From: CALDTK01 sp965213735
GTDB taxonomy: Bacteria > Bacteroidota > Bacteroidia > Chitinophagales > Saprospiraceae
Reading direction: 5' to 3'
DNA length: 64,000 nt
Assembly (NCBI GenBank): GCA_965213735.1
Contig: CBDCAB010000006.1
Location: 2,108,001-2,172,000, forward strand
Shown: positions 1-8,744 of the stretch, one piece after another
Position numbering within the stretch: position 1 is the first letter of the stretch
Layout of the letters: the number at the start of each line of letters is the position of its first letter
Made by a program: the position numbers and the translations under genes
The notes under the pieces: generated by a model
Databases searched by the model: none
Told to the model about the DNA's origin: nothing
Seen by the model: only the letters and a program-made list of their open reading frames with translations

Positions 1-931
1 CTGAGAACACTTCCTCCGCCCGGGTTTCTTGATCGACAACGCGCACTCCAGTGGCAAGACCAGTTGTATCATCCCGCAACACTTCGGCCACGATGGAGAA
101 AGGCCTGAGGGTGAGGTTTCCTGTTTTGGCGGCAGCTGGAAGAGTACTAGAATTGCTGGAGAAGTAGGCACCATAAGGACAGCCACGCATGCAACGGTTG
201 CGGTACTTGCAAGTCGTCCGATTCTGCTCTGGCCTACCCACCTGGCCGGTGAGGTGAGCGGTGCGCCCGATGGTGAGAATGCGATCGTCGAACTGCTCAC
301 GAAGCGACTCGCGCAAGTACTGCTCAGGGGCAGTAAAGTCCATCGGCGGCTCGAAAATTCCATCGGGCAGCGCGGGCCAATTTTCTTTCATGCCGCTGAC
401 GCCTATATAGGCCTCCACCTTGGCGTAATAAGGTTCGATATCGGCGTAGCGGATAGGCCAGTCCACAGCAACGCCTTCGCGCGCATTGGCTTCGAAATCT
501 ATATCGCTCCACCTATAGCTTTGGCGACCCCATACCAACGAGCGACCGCCAGTTTGGTAGCCTCGAATCCAGTCGAAGCGGGTACCCTCTTCCTCTTCGT
601 AGGGATGCTCGGTATCCTTGACAAAGTGGTGGACGTGGCTGCGGTTGGTGGTATAGCCAGTGCGGCTTTGCTTGGGATAATGAGCAGCCTCCTCGGGAGT
701 AAGCTGCTCGCGGAGCGCATGCTCGCCCTGACCTTCATTGTCGTAGTCCCAAGGATCGAGTGAGGCTGTCGGATAATCGCCGTGCACGATGTGGCGGCCA
801 CGCTCGAGCACGAGCACCTTCAGGCCCTTTTCGCAAAGCTCTTTGGCAGCCCAACCACCAGATATTCCCGAACCCACGACGATAGCGTCGTACTGGCGAG
901 GGCTATCATTTTCAAAAAGCTGTATCTCCAT
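1..931 (-). CDS. GMC-family oxidoreductase (5' part; C-terminus outside window)
   Basis: FAD-dependent oxidoreductase of the glucose-methanol-choline type, oxidising an alcohol or sugar-like substrate. Reading the minus strand from an ATG at 931-929 gives about 310 residues with no stop before the window edge. Residues ~15-33 are an FAD-binding Rossmann motif (VVGSGISGGWAAKEL) followed by a strand ending in LERGR. Around residue 170-180 is TGGRSLVWGRQSYRWS, typical of the family, and near residue 240 a Cys-rich stretch CKYRNRCMRGCPYG found in the gluconate-dehydrogenase-like GMC branch. The plus-strand open frame over the same region (29-763) is a shadow of this gene. It is transcribed divergently from the hmgA operon. 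The substrate cannot be told from the sequence. Confidence 0.88.
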   Translation of the reverse strand, partial: MEIQLFENDSPRQYDAIVVGSGISGGWAAKELCEKGLKVLVLERGRHIVHGDYPTASLDPWDYDNEGQGEHALREQLTPEEAAHYPKQSRTGYTTNRSHVHHFVKDTEHPYEEEEGTRFDWIRGYQTGGRSLVWGRQSYRWSDIDFEANAREGVAVDWPIRYADIEPYYAKVEAYIGVSGMKENWPALPDGIFEPPMDFTAPEQYLRESLREQFDDRILTIGRTAHLTGQVGRPEQNRTTCKYRNRCMRGCPYGAYFSSNSSTLPAAAKTGNLTLRPFSIVAEVLRDDTTGLATGVRVVDQETRAEEVFS

Positions 932-1282
932 TAGATAGTCGTTGAGGGGCTGCGGTTGAGGCGTGTGTGCACTGTTTTACCTGAGCAAGGTTGGCCTAAG
1001 GAATAGCTTTTCGACAAGCCCAACACCTTCATGTGCAAAAAAGCTCTGTCGGCTCAGCAGCTCTTATACCGATGATTGCTCGGTTTTGGCGCAAGCTGAA
1101 AGGTAAGAATACGGCTTACGGTGACGAATACCTCACGATACACCTGATGAAAATCTGAAGGTAAATGAAATAGCATTCTCACCACGCGCAACTCGTGTAG
1201 CAGTGAGTGGCAAATTTTGCAACATCCAGTTAGGGTCACACCGACTCAACTACTCGGGCGTTACTTCACTTTACACTTGTCT
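932..1282. other. Divergent intergenic region between the GMC gene and the hmgA operon
   Basis: About 350 bases carrying the control regions of two divergent units. I see no clear TAnnTTTG promoter element. A one-mismatch copy of the window's iterated 16-mer lies at 1083-1098. A 61-codon minus-strand frame at 1054-1239 has no recognisable features and is not called. An in-frame extension of hmgA back to 1217 is possible but adds 22 residues of non-conserved sequence. Confidence 0.5.
1083..1098 (+). repeat. Iterated 16-mer, 1 mismatch
   Basis: GTTTTGGCGCAAGCTG; the only clearly intergenic copy of the motif in the window. Confidence 0.7.
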
Positions 1283-2566
1283 ATGGCTACTACTACATCC
1301 GATGCGACGACGCTGCTCAACAAGCTAGAAGCTGAGCGAACTATCGCTGAGGTGCTGGCGGATCTGAAGGCTCGGCCCGACACTGAGAGTTTTGGCGAAA
1401 GCCTCCAAGACTATACCTGGAGCAAGCAAGGGCAGCAGACACGACTGGGCGTAGTGCGCTCTCAAACAGGCGCTAAGCTGCAAGCGCTGGTGGAGTCGAA
1501 ACCTGTTGCCGACCCGGAAGTGCTGCGCGGCAACATTGAAAACTTCATCGGAATGACGCAGGTGCCGACGGGAGTTATTGGCCCCGTGGCAATTAACGGA
1601 ACGGCTGCCCGCGGAGGTTTTTACGTGCCCCTCGCAACAACGGAAGGCGCCTTGGTAGCCAGCTACAACCGTGGGGCAAAGGCAACGCGACTGGCAGGCG
1701 GCATCACCAGCGTCTGCCTCACCGAAGCCGTGCAACGCGCTCCACTCTTCAAATTTCGTGACCTCACCGAAGCAGGGAACTTCCTGCAGTGGGTGCTCAA
1801 GCAACGTGCTGTTTTCGACGAAATCGTAGCTGCCACCAGTCGCTACGCGAAAATTTTAGATATGCGCATTAACCTAGAGGGTAACCATGTAACTCTAATA
1901 TTTGAGTACTCCACCGGTGATGCCGCCGGACAGAATATGGTAACCATCTGTAGCGAGAAGATATGTGCTTTTATTATGGAAAATACTCCCGTAGACCCAA
2001 CGCATCACTTTATCGAGAGTAATTATAGTGGTGATAAAAAAGCGACAGCTGTCAGCTTCTCTCGCGTACGCGGCAAAAAGGTGACGGCTGAGGTAAGATT
2101 GAGTCGAGCAATAGTTGTCGACGTTCTTCAATCTACTCCAGAACTAATGATGCAATATTGGCGCACAGCCACGGTAGGCACTGCTCAGTCGGGAGCATTA
2201 GGACTGCAAGGACATGTTGCAAATGGCCTCACTGCACTCTACCTCGCTTGCGGGCAGGATGTAGCCTGTGTTGCCGAAAGTTATGTGGGAATTACACGCT
2301 TTGAGCAGACCGAGGAGGGTGGACTCTATGCTAGCGTCACCCTGCCTGCGCTCACCGTTGGTACGGTGGGTGGAGGTACGTCTTTGCCCACGCAGCGCGA
2401 CTGTTTGGAGATGTTGGGCTGCTCGGGTGCGGGCACGGCTCGCAAGTTTGCAGAAATCTGCGGAGCGACAGTACTCTGTGGGGAACTATCGATAAGTGCA
2501 GCGATTGCCAGCGGTCATTTTGCTCGTGCTCACGCAGCTCTAGGTCGCAAAAAGACTGCTAGCTAG
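1283..2566 (+). CDS. hmgA: Hydroxymethylglutaryl-CoA reductase, class I-like
   Basis: Reduces HMG-CoA to mevalonate with NAD(P)H, the committed step of the mevalonate isoprenoid pathway. From the ATG at 1283 the protein is 427 residues, the length of a catalytic domain without the eukaryotic membrane anchor. Catalytic residues can be placed by motif: Glu121 in ATTEGALVAS, Lys252 in GDKKA, Asp326 in GQDVA and His417 in SGHFARAH. The cofactor-binding stretch DAAGQNMV is at 213-220. An upstream in-frame start at 1217 would add 22 unlike residues, so 1283 is preferred. It is first in a seven-gene operon and its TAG stop is directly followed by the GTG start of the next gene. No other mevalonate-pathway gene lies nearby, so this copy may serve the cluster's own product rather than, or as well as, general isoprenoid supply (inference). 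Confidence 0.93.
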   Translation: MATTTSDATTLLNKLEAERTIAEVLADLKARPDTESFGESLQDYTWSKQGQQTRLGVVRSQTGAKLQALVESKPVADPEVLRGNIENFIGMTQVPTGVIGPVAINGTAARGGFYVPLATTEGALVASYNRGAKATRLAGGITSVCLTEAVQRAPLFKFRDLTEAGNFLQWVLKQRAVFDEIVAATSRYAKILDMRINLEGNHVTLIFEYSTGDAAGQNMVTICSEKICAFIMENTPVDPTHHFIESNYSGDKKATAVSFSRVRGKKVTAEVRLSRAIVVDVLQSTPELMMQYWRTATVGTAQSGALGLQGHVANGLTALYLACGQDVACVAESYVGITRFEQTEEGGLYASVTLPALTVGTVGGGTSLPTQRDCLEMLGCSGAGTARKFAEICGATVLCGELSISAAIASGHFARAHAALGRKKTAS

Positions 2567-3502
2567 GTGGCTGCGCGGGCAGGCTTGGCAAAGCGCTTTT
2601 GGCAATATCTCCTGGAGCGGTTTCCGCCTTTGGGCCATGCCTTACTGGTAGTCGTCTTCACCTTTAGTGCCATTGCTTACAGCATCGTGAGCCGGGGCGG
2701 AGCGCATTTTATTTCAGGAGGATATTTTGCTTTAGCTGCATTCATCACCGTCATGCTATTTCTGCTTCTTCGCATCAGTGATGAATTTAAAGACGCTGAA
2801 GAAGATGCACGCTACCGCCCTGACTTGCCAGTACCACGAGGATTGATAAGTCTGGCTGAGCTTAGAAGCATAGCCATAGTTATTATAGTAGCTCAGATAA
2901 GTCTTTTACTTGCTTTTGCACCGCGCATACTTCCCCTTTACGCGCTAGCCTTAGGCTACATGGCGCTTATGTTTTTCGAGTTTGGAGTGCCACATTGGCT
3001 GAAAAATCATCAGTGGGCGTATAATGCCTCACATATGGTCATCATTCCACTTGTTGATATTGTCGCCAGCGGTTTTGATTGGCGAATTGCCGCTATTGCA
3101 CCACCGCTAGGCTTAGCGTACTTTTTTGCTGTGAGCTACTGCAATGGCATCGTGCTCGAACTCGGTCGCAAGATGGGAGTCGAGGGCCAGGATGATCCTG
3201 CCAGGCGCCTGTACACCACGCGCCTCGGCCAAACCCAGGCGCTGTTGCTGTACAGCCTCGCCCTGTTGATCACCTTTGGCTTGGCCTGGATGGCAGCAAA
3301 CTATGCAGCTCACCGCCCGGCCACGTTTATTGCGCTAGTTGCCCTGCTCGTGATTGCCCTGCTGCCAGCGCTGCTGCACGCCACGCGACTTCAGTCTCGC
3401 AAGACCGCCAAAGCGATGGAAGTGAGTTCGGGCATCTGGACGCTCGGGATGTATCTATTCTTGGGCGGCCTTCCACTGGCTGGTAAATTAATTGGTCTAT
3501 GA
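2567..3502 (+). CDS. UbiA-superfamily prenyltransferase-like membrane protein
   Basis: Predicted integral-membrane enzyme of 311 residues with roughly eight or nine hydrophobic segments. Residues ~69-90 read RISDEFKDAEEDARYRPD, which fits the first Asp-rich Mg/diphosphate-binding motif of the UbiA fold. A second polar loop, NGIVLELGRKMG followed by a Glu/Asp run, sits around 195-212 where the second motif is expected. Members transfer a prenyl chain from its diphosphate to an aromatic ring, glycerol phosphate or another acceptor; the acceptor is unknown. The start is GTG at 2567, abutting the hmgA stop, and the next in-frame ATG lies inside the second membrane segment. The end overlaps the following gene by four bases (ATGA), a sign of translational coupling. 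The neighbouring HMG-CoA reductase fits an isoprenoid substrate. Family assignment is good, specificity open. Confidence 0.78.
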   Translation: MAARAGLAKRFWQYLLERFPPLGHALLVVVFTFSAIAYSIVSRGGAHFISGGYFALAAFITVMLFLLLRISDEFKDAEEDARYRPDLPVPRGLISLAELRSIAIVIIVAQISLLLAFAPRILPLYALALGYMALMFFEFGVPHWLKNHQWAYNASHMVIIPLVDIVASGFDWRIAAIAPPLGLAYFFAVSYCNGIVLELGRKMGVEGQDDPARRLYTTRLGQTQALLLYSLALLITFGLAWMAANYAAHRPATFIALVALLVIALLPALLHATRLQSRKTAKAMEVSSGIWTLGMYLFLGGLPLAGKLIGL

Positions 3503-6057
3503 GCACTTCCCAGCCTTCTCGTGGTGGTAAAGCTGATGGTTTGCAACGTTTGCAGTCGCTAGGCCTCGCTATACCTCCATTTGTAGTTATTCCACATGAA
3601 GAATTGGTTGATTCTGCCAATTCTTTGCGCCATTCGCGGGTGCGCATCGAGCATGCCGTCCGACATGTGGTCATTGGGCTAAGCAAACAGGGGACCTTTG
3701 CGGTGCGCTCCTCGGCTTCGCTAGAAGATGGAGCGACAGACAGCTTTGCCGGTTTGTTTGCGACGGCTTTGCACGTAAAATTTTCTGATCTCGCCGATGC
3801 CATCGAATTAGTTGCGGGTTCTGCTCGCACCCCTCGCGTCGAAGCGTACCTGCAGGAGCGAGGTCTCAGCCCCACCAACTTAATTATCAATGTGGTGGTG
3901 CAAGAGATGGTTGCGGCCGATGCCAGTGGGGTTGCCTTTGGCGCCGATCCTGTGAGCGGACTGCTCGATGTGACTGTCATCGCAGCTGCGTATGGTTTGG
4001 GAGAGGGCTTAGTCGATGGCTCACTTAATGGTGATTCTTTTTTGCTTCTGCAAAACGGGAAAGTGCGCTCCGAGCAGATTTCGACTCAGCACAAGCAGTT
4101 GACGCTTGCGGCAAGTGGAGCTGGAACTGCCTGGGTTGATGTTGCTCCCGAACGGGCGAAGCAGCCCAAGCTCTCTCAGCGGCAGCTAACTGAAGTTCAC
4201 AAAACCGTTCAGCAGCTCAACAGCAAGTTCAGAGGTCCACAGGATGTTGAATTTGCCTTTGCCGACGAGCAACTGTACGTGCTCCAAAGTCGACCAATAA
4301 CTACGCTCAGTAACAAACTTCAAGTCTATGATAACGCGAATATTATTGAGAGTTATCCGGGCATTACCCTGCCGCTCACGTTTAGTTTTATCGAGAAGAT
4401 GTATGGCTCGGTCTACCGGCAACTGAGCGAGGTGCTAGGTGTGCGACCGGCGCGTGTGCAACACTACCGAGCTGTGTATGATAACATGCTTGCTCATCTC
4501 GACGGGAGAGTTTATTACAACCTCAATTCCTGGTACGGGGTGCTGAGCCTCCTGCCGGGCTACAGACTCAATGCGGCTGCCATGGAGCGAATGATGGGCG
4601 TCAAGCACTCGCTCGAGTTAGCGCCACTGCCGCAGTTGGGCCTGTGGCGAGCACGCCTCGATGTTGTGCGCGGCGGCTGGGGAATGCTCCGCAGCTTCTT
4701 CGGCTTAGATAGGTCGCGACGAAACTTTAAAGCTACTTTCGAGGAGGTGCTAAATGAATACAAAGCGCTAAATTTCACAACATTAAGTGATGAAGATTTG
4801 AGCGAACGCTATTTTAAATTCGAGCAGACGCTGGTTAATCGATGGCGTGCGCCTTTAGTCAACGATTTCTTTGCCATGGTTTTCTTCTCGGCACTGCAAG
4901 GGCTTATTCGCAAGTGGCAGTTGCCTCGACCTCACGCCCTGCACAACGATCTGCTCGCGGGCAGCAATGATGTAATCAGCATCGAGCCCGCACAGCAGAC
5001 GCTGAGTTTGGCTGAGGCTATTGCAGCACAGCCTGAAGCTCGCGCACTCGTGCTCGCCGATGGGTCTGACAGAGCCGTAGCTATAGCATTCTGGGAGGCC
5101 TTGCAGAGTCGTGCAGATTTTAGCCCACTACGTACGCGCATAGAGGCATATCTCGATCAATGGGGTGCACGAACTATGGGCGAGCTCAAGTTAGAAACGC
5201 GCACTTACGAGCAGGATCCTGTAGCATATATAGAAGTGCTGCGAGCTTATGTGCGTCAGGATATTCGCAGCTCTGCCACAGCTCACGCTGTCTCAACTGC
5301 CCGCAAGGAGGCCGAAGGAGATGTTGCCCAACACCTTAACGGCTGGCGCAAGCCAATCTTTAACTGGGTGCTGAAACAAACGCGAACGCTGGTGAGTGAG
5401 CGTGAAAATCTTCGCTATGCACGCACACGTGGTTTCGCGATGGTGCGTAAGATGATGGATGAGGTAGGTAGCAGACTTCACTCCAAGCAGCTGGTGCAGC
5501 AAGCGAGCGATGTGTACTTCCTCACGCAGTCAGAAGCACTGGGTGCACTAGTGGTATCAGCGGCGCAGGGGGCTTCAGATTTGCCCGCACAAATCGAGCA
5601 GACCAAGCTTCAGTACGAGCAGTTTGCGGCCTCTACCCCACCTGAGCGCATCAGCGTTCGCGGAGATATTGAGGCAGCCTTGGCTACACTGCGGCGGGAT
5701 GTCGTGGCTAGTCGAGCAGCGGAAAGTGGAGCTGAAGTGCTTCGTGGCACACCTTGCTGCGCCGGTAAGGTCCGGGCAAGGGTACGCGTGGTGCACGATC
5801 CCAGCGAACTCAATAATTTGCAAGGCGGCATCTTGGTGACCAGGAGCACCGATCCAGGGTGGATCACACTCTTTCCCAGCGCTGCGGCCATACTCGTAGA
5901 GCGCGGCAGTCTCCTTAGCCACGCCGCCATCGTGAGTCGCGAATTTGGTATACCGTGCATTGTGGGTATCGATAACTTACTGGATACTTTGCGTACAGGT
6001 GACACCGTAGAAATGGACGGGGCAAGTGGCGAAATAAAGATCCTTAGTCGTGGCTAA
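3499..6057 (+). CDS. PEP-utilising / rifampin-phosphotransferase-like enzyme
   Basis: 852-residue phosphotransfer enzyme of the PEP synthase/PPDK superfamily. The N-terminal ATP-binding domain (~1-270) shows FAVRSSASLEDG and QEMVAADASGVAFGADPVSG and closes with a VLQSRPITT segment. The middle (~300-740) is an unrecognised helical region. The C-terminus (~760-850) is the swivelling phosphohistidine domain with His808 in SLLSHAAIVSRE and a preceding LVTRSTDPGW. There is no C-terminal PEP/pyruvate-binding TIM barrel, so the order is that of rifampin phosphotransferase: ATP domain, substrate domain, His domain. Such enzymes pass the beta-phosphate of ATP through His to a small-molecule hydroxyl. 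Its place in a lipid/isoprenoid operon suggests a biosynthetic phosphorylation rather than drug resistance (inference). It overlaps both neighbours, by 4 and 8 bases. Confidence 0.85.
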   Translation: MSTSQPSRGGKADGLQRLQSLGLAIPPFVVIPHEELVDSANSLRHSRVRIEHAVRHVVIGLSKQGTFAVRSSASLEDGATDSFAGLFATALHVKFSDLADAIELVAGSARTPRVEAYLQERGLSPTNLIINVVVQEMVAADASGVAFGADPVSGLLDVTVIAAAYGLGEGLVDGSLNGDSFLLLQNGKVRSEQISTQHKQLTLAASGAGTAWVDVAPERAKQPKLSQRQLTEVHKTVQQLNSKFRGPQDVEFAFADEQLYVLQSRPITTLSNKLQVYDNANIIESYPGITLPLTFSFIEKMYGSVYRQLSEVLGVRPARVQHYRAVYDNMLAHLDGRVYYNLNSWYGVLSLLPGYRLNAAAMERMMGVKHSLELAPLPQLGLWRARLDVVRGGWGMLRSFFGLDRSRRNFKATFEEVLNEYKALNFTTLSDEDLSERYFKFEQTLVNRWRAPLVNDFFAMVFFSALQGLIRKWQLPRPHALHNDLLAGSNDVISIEPAQQTLSLAEAIAAQPEARALVLADGSDRAVAIAFWEALQSRADFSPLRTRIEAYLDQWGARTMGELKLETRTYEQDPVAYIEVLRAYVRQDIRSSATAHAVSTARKEAEGDVAQHLNGWRKPIFNWVLKQTRTLVSERENLRYARTRGFAMVRKMMDEVGSRLHSKQLVQQASDVYFLTQSEALGALVVSAAQGASDLPAQIEQTKLQYEQFAASTPPERISVRGDIEAALATLRRDVVASRAAESGAEVLRGTPCCAGKVRARVRVVHDPSELNNLQGGILVTRSTDPGWITLFPSAAAILVERGSLLSHAAIVSREFGIPCIVGIDNLLDTLRTGDTVEMDGASGEIKILSRG

Positions 6058-7108
6058 GGCTTTATATGCATATGCTTCCTGCTGGGAGGATATAGACTTT
6101 GCCATGCAGGGCTTGCAGAAGCCACTTTACAAACGAACATTAAGTATAGCATCAGGTGGCGACAATAGCCTGGCCTTACTTATGCGCACCACGGACGAGT
6201 TGTTAGCGATAGATATGCATTGCGAGCAGTTGTACCTGCTTGAACTTAAAGCAAAATTGATTGGCCAAGTTTCTCGATTAGAGGCAATAGCGTTTTTGGG
6301 TTTAGCGGAGAGCCGCCAGCGCCTAAAGCTTTATCGACAGTTAAGAGGCGGACTTACATCGGAAGCGAGGGCATATTGGGATGCACACGAGTCGTATATC
6401 GCACGAGGTGTTCTGCATTTTGGCAAATTGGACAGGTACTTCAGCATCTTTTGCAGGCGCATTATGCCACTGATTCACAGCAGGGAGAAGGCAAGGTTTC
6501 TGCTTTCGCCAAAACCAGCTGTAGCGCAACAGCAGTTTTACGAGCAGCGCTGGGACACCTGGCGCTGGAAGGCACTGTTTCGGGTATTCTTTTCTCAACG
6601 TACGATGAGCTTGCTGGGTCGGGATCCAGCGAAGTTTGCACATATCGAAACCTCGCTCGCTGATCAGCTCTACCACCAGTCTGCTCAGCACCTGGCGAGT
6701 GTGCATGCGCAGGGCAATGGCTTCCTTCACTACCTGCTCGTAGGCGGCTTCGGTGAATACCTCCCGTGGTACTTACGCGATGGCAACTACGATCAAATAG
6801 CAACTAATTTGCCGAAGCTGCGACTTTTCCATGGCTCGCTTGCCGAAGTGGTAGCAAGCTCTTTCGAACTATTTAATTTATCTAATATCTTTGAATACAT
6901 GGATTTACCGGCTGTCGAAGCAAATGCCAAAGTGCTCATGACTTTAGCTACGCCGGGGGCAGAAATCTTCTACTGGAACATGATGGTCCCGCGCTCCTTG
7001 AGTGAGCAAATGCCGAAGGAGTTTCTATCCTTAGAGAAGTTAGAAGAGGGACGAGGAGATTGGGGCCTCTTTTATCAACGTTTTCTAAGGGAGCAAATTC
7101 GAGCTTGA
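6050..7108 (+). CDS. DUF3419 family protein, BtaA-like 3-amino-3-carboxypropyl transferase
   Basis: 352-residue protein starting at GTG 6050 inside the end of the previous gene. The opening YASCWEDIDFAMQGL and the following LSIASGGDNSLALL match the DUF3419 family, whose characterised members (BtaA) use S-adenosylmethionine to transfer a 3-amino-3-carboxypropyl group to diacylglycerol in betaine-lipid synthesis. The SAM-binding fold is suggested by SGGDNSLALL followed by LLAIDMHCEQLYLLELK. Later landmarks are LLVGGFGEYLP and LSNIFEYMD. The N-methyltransferase partner BtaB, needed to make the betaine headgroup, is not in the cluster, so the product may be non-methylated or the acceptor may be a different (possibly prenyl) lipid. 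Residue spacing and length fit the family; acceptor identity is inference only. A 1-mismatch iterated motif sits at 6500-6515, encoding LSPKP. Confidence 0.82.
   Translation: MAKALYAYASCWEDIDFAMQGLQKPLYKRTLSIASGGDNSLALLMRTTDELLAIDMHCEQLYLLELKAKLIGQVSRLEAIAFLGLAESRQRLKLYRQLRGGLTSEARAYWDAHESYIARGVLHFGKLDRYFSIFCRRIMPLIHSREKARFLLSPKPAVAQQQFYEQRWDTWRWKALFRVFFSQRTMSLLGRDPAKFAHIETSLADQLYHQSAQHLASVHAQGNGFLHYLLVGGFGEYLPWYLRDGNYDQIATNLPKLRLFHGSLAEVVASSFELFNLSNIFEYMDLPAVEANAKVLMTLATPGAEIFYWNMMVPRSLSEQMPKEFLSLEKLEEGRGDWGLFYQRFLREQIRA
6500..6515 (-). repeat. Iterated 16-mer, 1 mismatch
   Basis: CTGCTTTCGCCAAAAC on the plus strand (motif in minus orientation), inside the DUF3419 gene, read as LSPKP. Confidence 0.7.
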
Positions 7109-7109
7109 T

Positions 7110-7790
7110 ATGCATATTGATTGGGACGGACCTTGGTATTATATCATCCTGCTTGGTATAAGTTTCTTAGCACTCTTTGGGCTTGCTGATGTAGTGAGAT
7201 TGATTACCAAACGCAGGGAGCCAGGGCGGAAGCTCGCACATATTGGCACGGGCTTACTTGCACTAACATTTCCTCTTGTATTTGAGCAGAGCTGGCCGGT
7301 ATACCTCATGTGTGGCGTCTTTGTGGTGATGCTCGTCATTAGCCAGCGACGTGGCTTTTGGCAGGGGATCAACGGCGTGGAGCGCGTCACTTACGGCAGT
7401 GTCGCATTTCCTCTAGCTGTTGCGGCCTTGTGGTATGTGAGTCGTCGCGTTGACTTGCCTTCGTTATATGCACTTCCGCTGGGTGTGCTCACACTTGCCG
7501 ATCCTGCAGCTGCGGCTATCGGCCAGAATTGGCCAATCCGCGAGTTCAAAGTCTTTGGAGCCACTCGCTCGCTCGGAGGCACGGTGGCTTTTTATATGGT
7601 CGCGCTATTGACCTCCAGTATTCTGGTGTGGCTTGGCTTGGCGCCGCGAGCGTCATGGCCGGTTGTGCTCACACTTGCCAGCGTCACCTGTTTGGCCGAA
7701 GTACTCAGCCAACGCGGCTGGGACAATTGGTGGATCTCGATTACAGGAGCTGGGGTGATGCTAGTTGCCCAACAAAGCGGTCTTGTATGA
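7110..7790 (+). CDS. Phytol/dolichol kinase-like membrane protein (SEC59/DGK1/VTE5 type)
   Basis: 226-residue membrane protein with about seven hydrophobic segments. RKLAHIGTGLLAL (~40-52), VTYGSVAFPL (~93-102), LTLADPAAAAIG (~127-138) and TRSLGGTVAF (~151-160) are the recognisable landmarks of the CTP-dependent polyprenol/phytol/diacylglycerol kinase family. Members phosphorylate the terminal hydroxyl of a lipid alcohol, for example phytol in tocopherol salvage or dolichol. Next to a UbiA-like prenyltransferase the natural reading is activation of an isoprenoid alcohol, as in the VTE5/VTE2 relation in plants; this is inference from context. The ATG at 7110 lies one base after the previous stop, and the gene ends in an ATGA overlap with the next. 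A bacterial diacylglycerol-type kinase remains an alternative. Confidence 0.8.
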   Translation: MHIDWDGPWYYIILLGISFLALFGLADVVRLITKRREPGRKLAHIGTGLLALTFPLVFEQSWPVYLMCGVFVVMLVISQRRGFWQGINGVERVTYGSVAFPLAVAALWYVSRRVDLPSLYALPLGVLTLADPAAAAIGQNWPIREFKVFGATRSLGGTVAFYMVALLTSSILVWLGLAPRASWPVVLTLASVTCLAEVLSQRGWDNWWISITGAGVMLVAQQSGLV

Positions 7791-8743
7791 AAATTATCGA
7801 ACAGGAGCAAGCACATATTGGCAGCGGCTATAGCAGTCTTGGCCATGTGCTCGACGATGATGAGCAGCATGTGTGTACGCTTTATACCAACTCCGCAATT
7901 GATGCAGCTTTGGGCGGTAAGGTCTTACTGTTCGGACAGTTTGCGACCACGCTGCCAGAGGTGACTCTCGAGGCCGCTATTCGCAGCATCTCCGCCTTCG
8001 CCAAATCCAATGGGCAGCACTCCGAGCAGGCCCGAAATTTTTCTCAAGTAATCGGACCCATTGAGGGTAGCACTTGGCGCTCCTACCGCGCCATCATCGA
8101 CAGCTCGGCTGAGGATTTTCCGGGCAATGTCGTTTCGCATCCTCACTTAGCCACGGTGCTGGAGCGCAACCACTACGAACGCCTGAGCACCTATGTGAGC
8201 TGCGAGATCGATAGATTAGGCGTGCAAGATCAGCTAGCACAGCGAAAGCCCGATGCTACCTTCAGCAAGCTGAACCTCGAATCTTTGAGTGGCAAAGATT
8301 TTGTCGACCTGCTACCGCAACTGTATGTGCTCGTATCAACCACCTTTTCTCGCAACCATTTATATTCACCCATCAGTTACGACATATTCAGGAAAATGTA
8401 TTTACCACTGCAAGCACTAGCAGATGCAGGTCTGGTGCGTATAGCACGCTACGAGAAGGCGAATGTTGGATTGGTGCTAATGCTCAAAGATCAGCATACG
8501 CTCGTGGTCAAAACTATGGGCAGGTTGCCCGGTGCCCTTTTGCAGCAGCAAGAAATACCTAGTGCACAACTCGGAGGAGCTATGGCATATGCATGCTATG
8601 AGTATTTCTTGCAGACGGATGCACAGCGACTTGTAATGGCGCTCATGCACGTCGACAATCCCAGCTACCACTGGGGGCGTACACATGGCGGCCGGGTCTG
8701 CTTCACGTACGGCCTGTATTCTCTTGTACTCGCAGACCTCTAG
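7787..8743 (+). CDS. GNAT-fold-like protein of unknown function
   Basis: 318 residues from the ATG at 7787, which overlaps the upstream stop as ATGA; the frame is open further upstream, but that part lies inside the kinase gene. I recognise no firm family. VIGPIEGSTWRSYR (~84-97) resembles a segment seen in two-domain acyl-CoA N-acyltransferase (GNAT-like) proteins of bacterial lipid and secondary-metabolite loci. The C-terminal half has a GNAT-like progression: a helix near FRKMYLPLQALADAG, then strands VRIARYEK and VGLVLML, and a final helix around AMAYACYEYFLQT. No membrane segment or signal peptide is evident, so it should be cytosolic. Position between the lipid-alcohol kinase and the acyl ligase would suit transfer of an acyl group to an amino group, such as that of an aminocarboxypropyl headgroup, but this is speculation. 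Confidence 0.7.
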   Translation: MKIIEQEQAHIGSGYSSLGHVLDDDEQHVCTLYTNSAIDAALGGKVLLFGQFATTLPEVTLEAAIRSISAFAKSNGQHSEQARNFSQVIGPIEGSTWRSYRAIIDSSAEDFPGNVVSHPHLATVLERNHYERLSTYVSCEIDRLGVQDQLAQRKPDATFSKLNLESLSGKDFVDLLPQLYVLVSTTFSRNHLYSPISYDIFRKMYLPLQALADAGLVRIARYEKANVGLVLMLKDQHTLVVKTMGRLPGALLQQQEIPSAQLGGAMAYACYEYFLQTDAQRLVMALMHVDNPSYHWGRTHGGRVCFTYGLYSLVLADL

Positions 8744-8744
8744 C

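Noticed and set aside
29..763. Plus-strand 244-codon open frame
   Set aside because: The opposite strand encodes a clear GMC oxidoreductase with Rossmann and Cys motifs; the plus frame has no family features.
1054..1239. Minus-strand 61-codon frame in the intergenic region
   Set aside because: No recognisable motif, and part of it is the iterated 16-mer. Not enough to call a gene.
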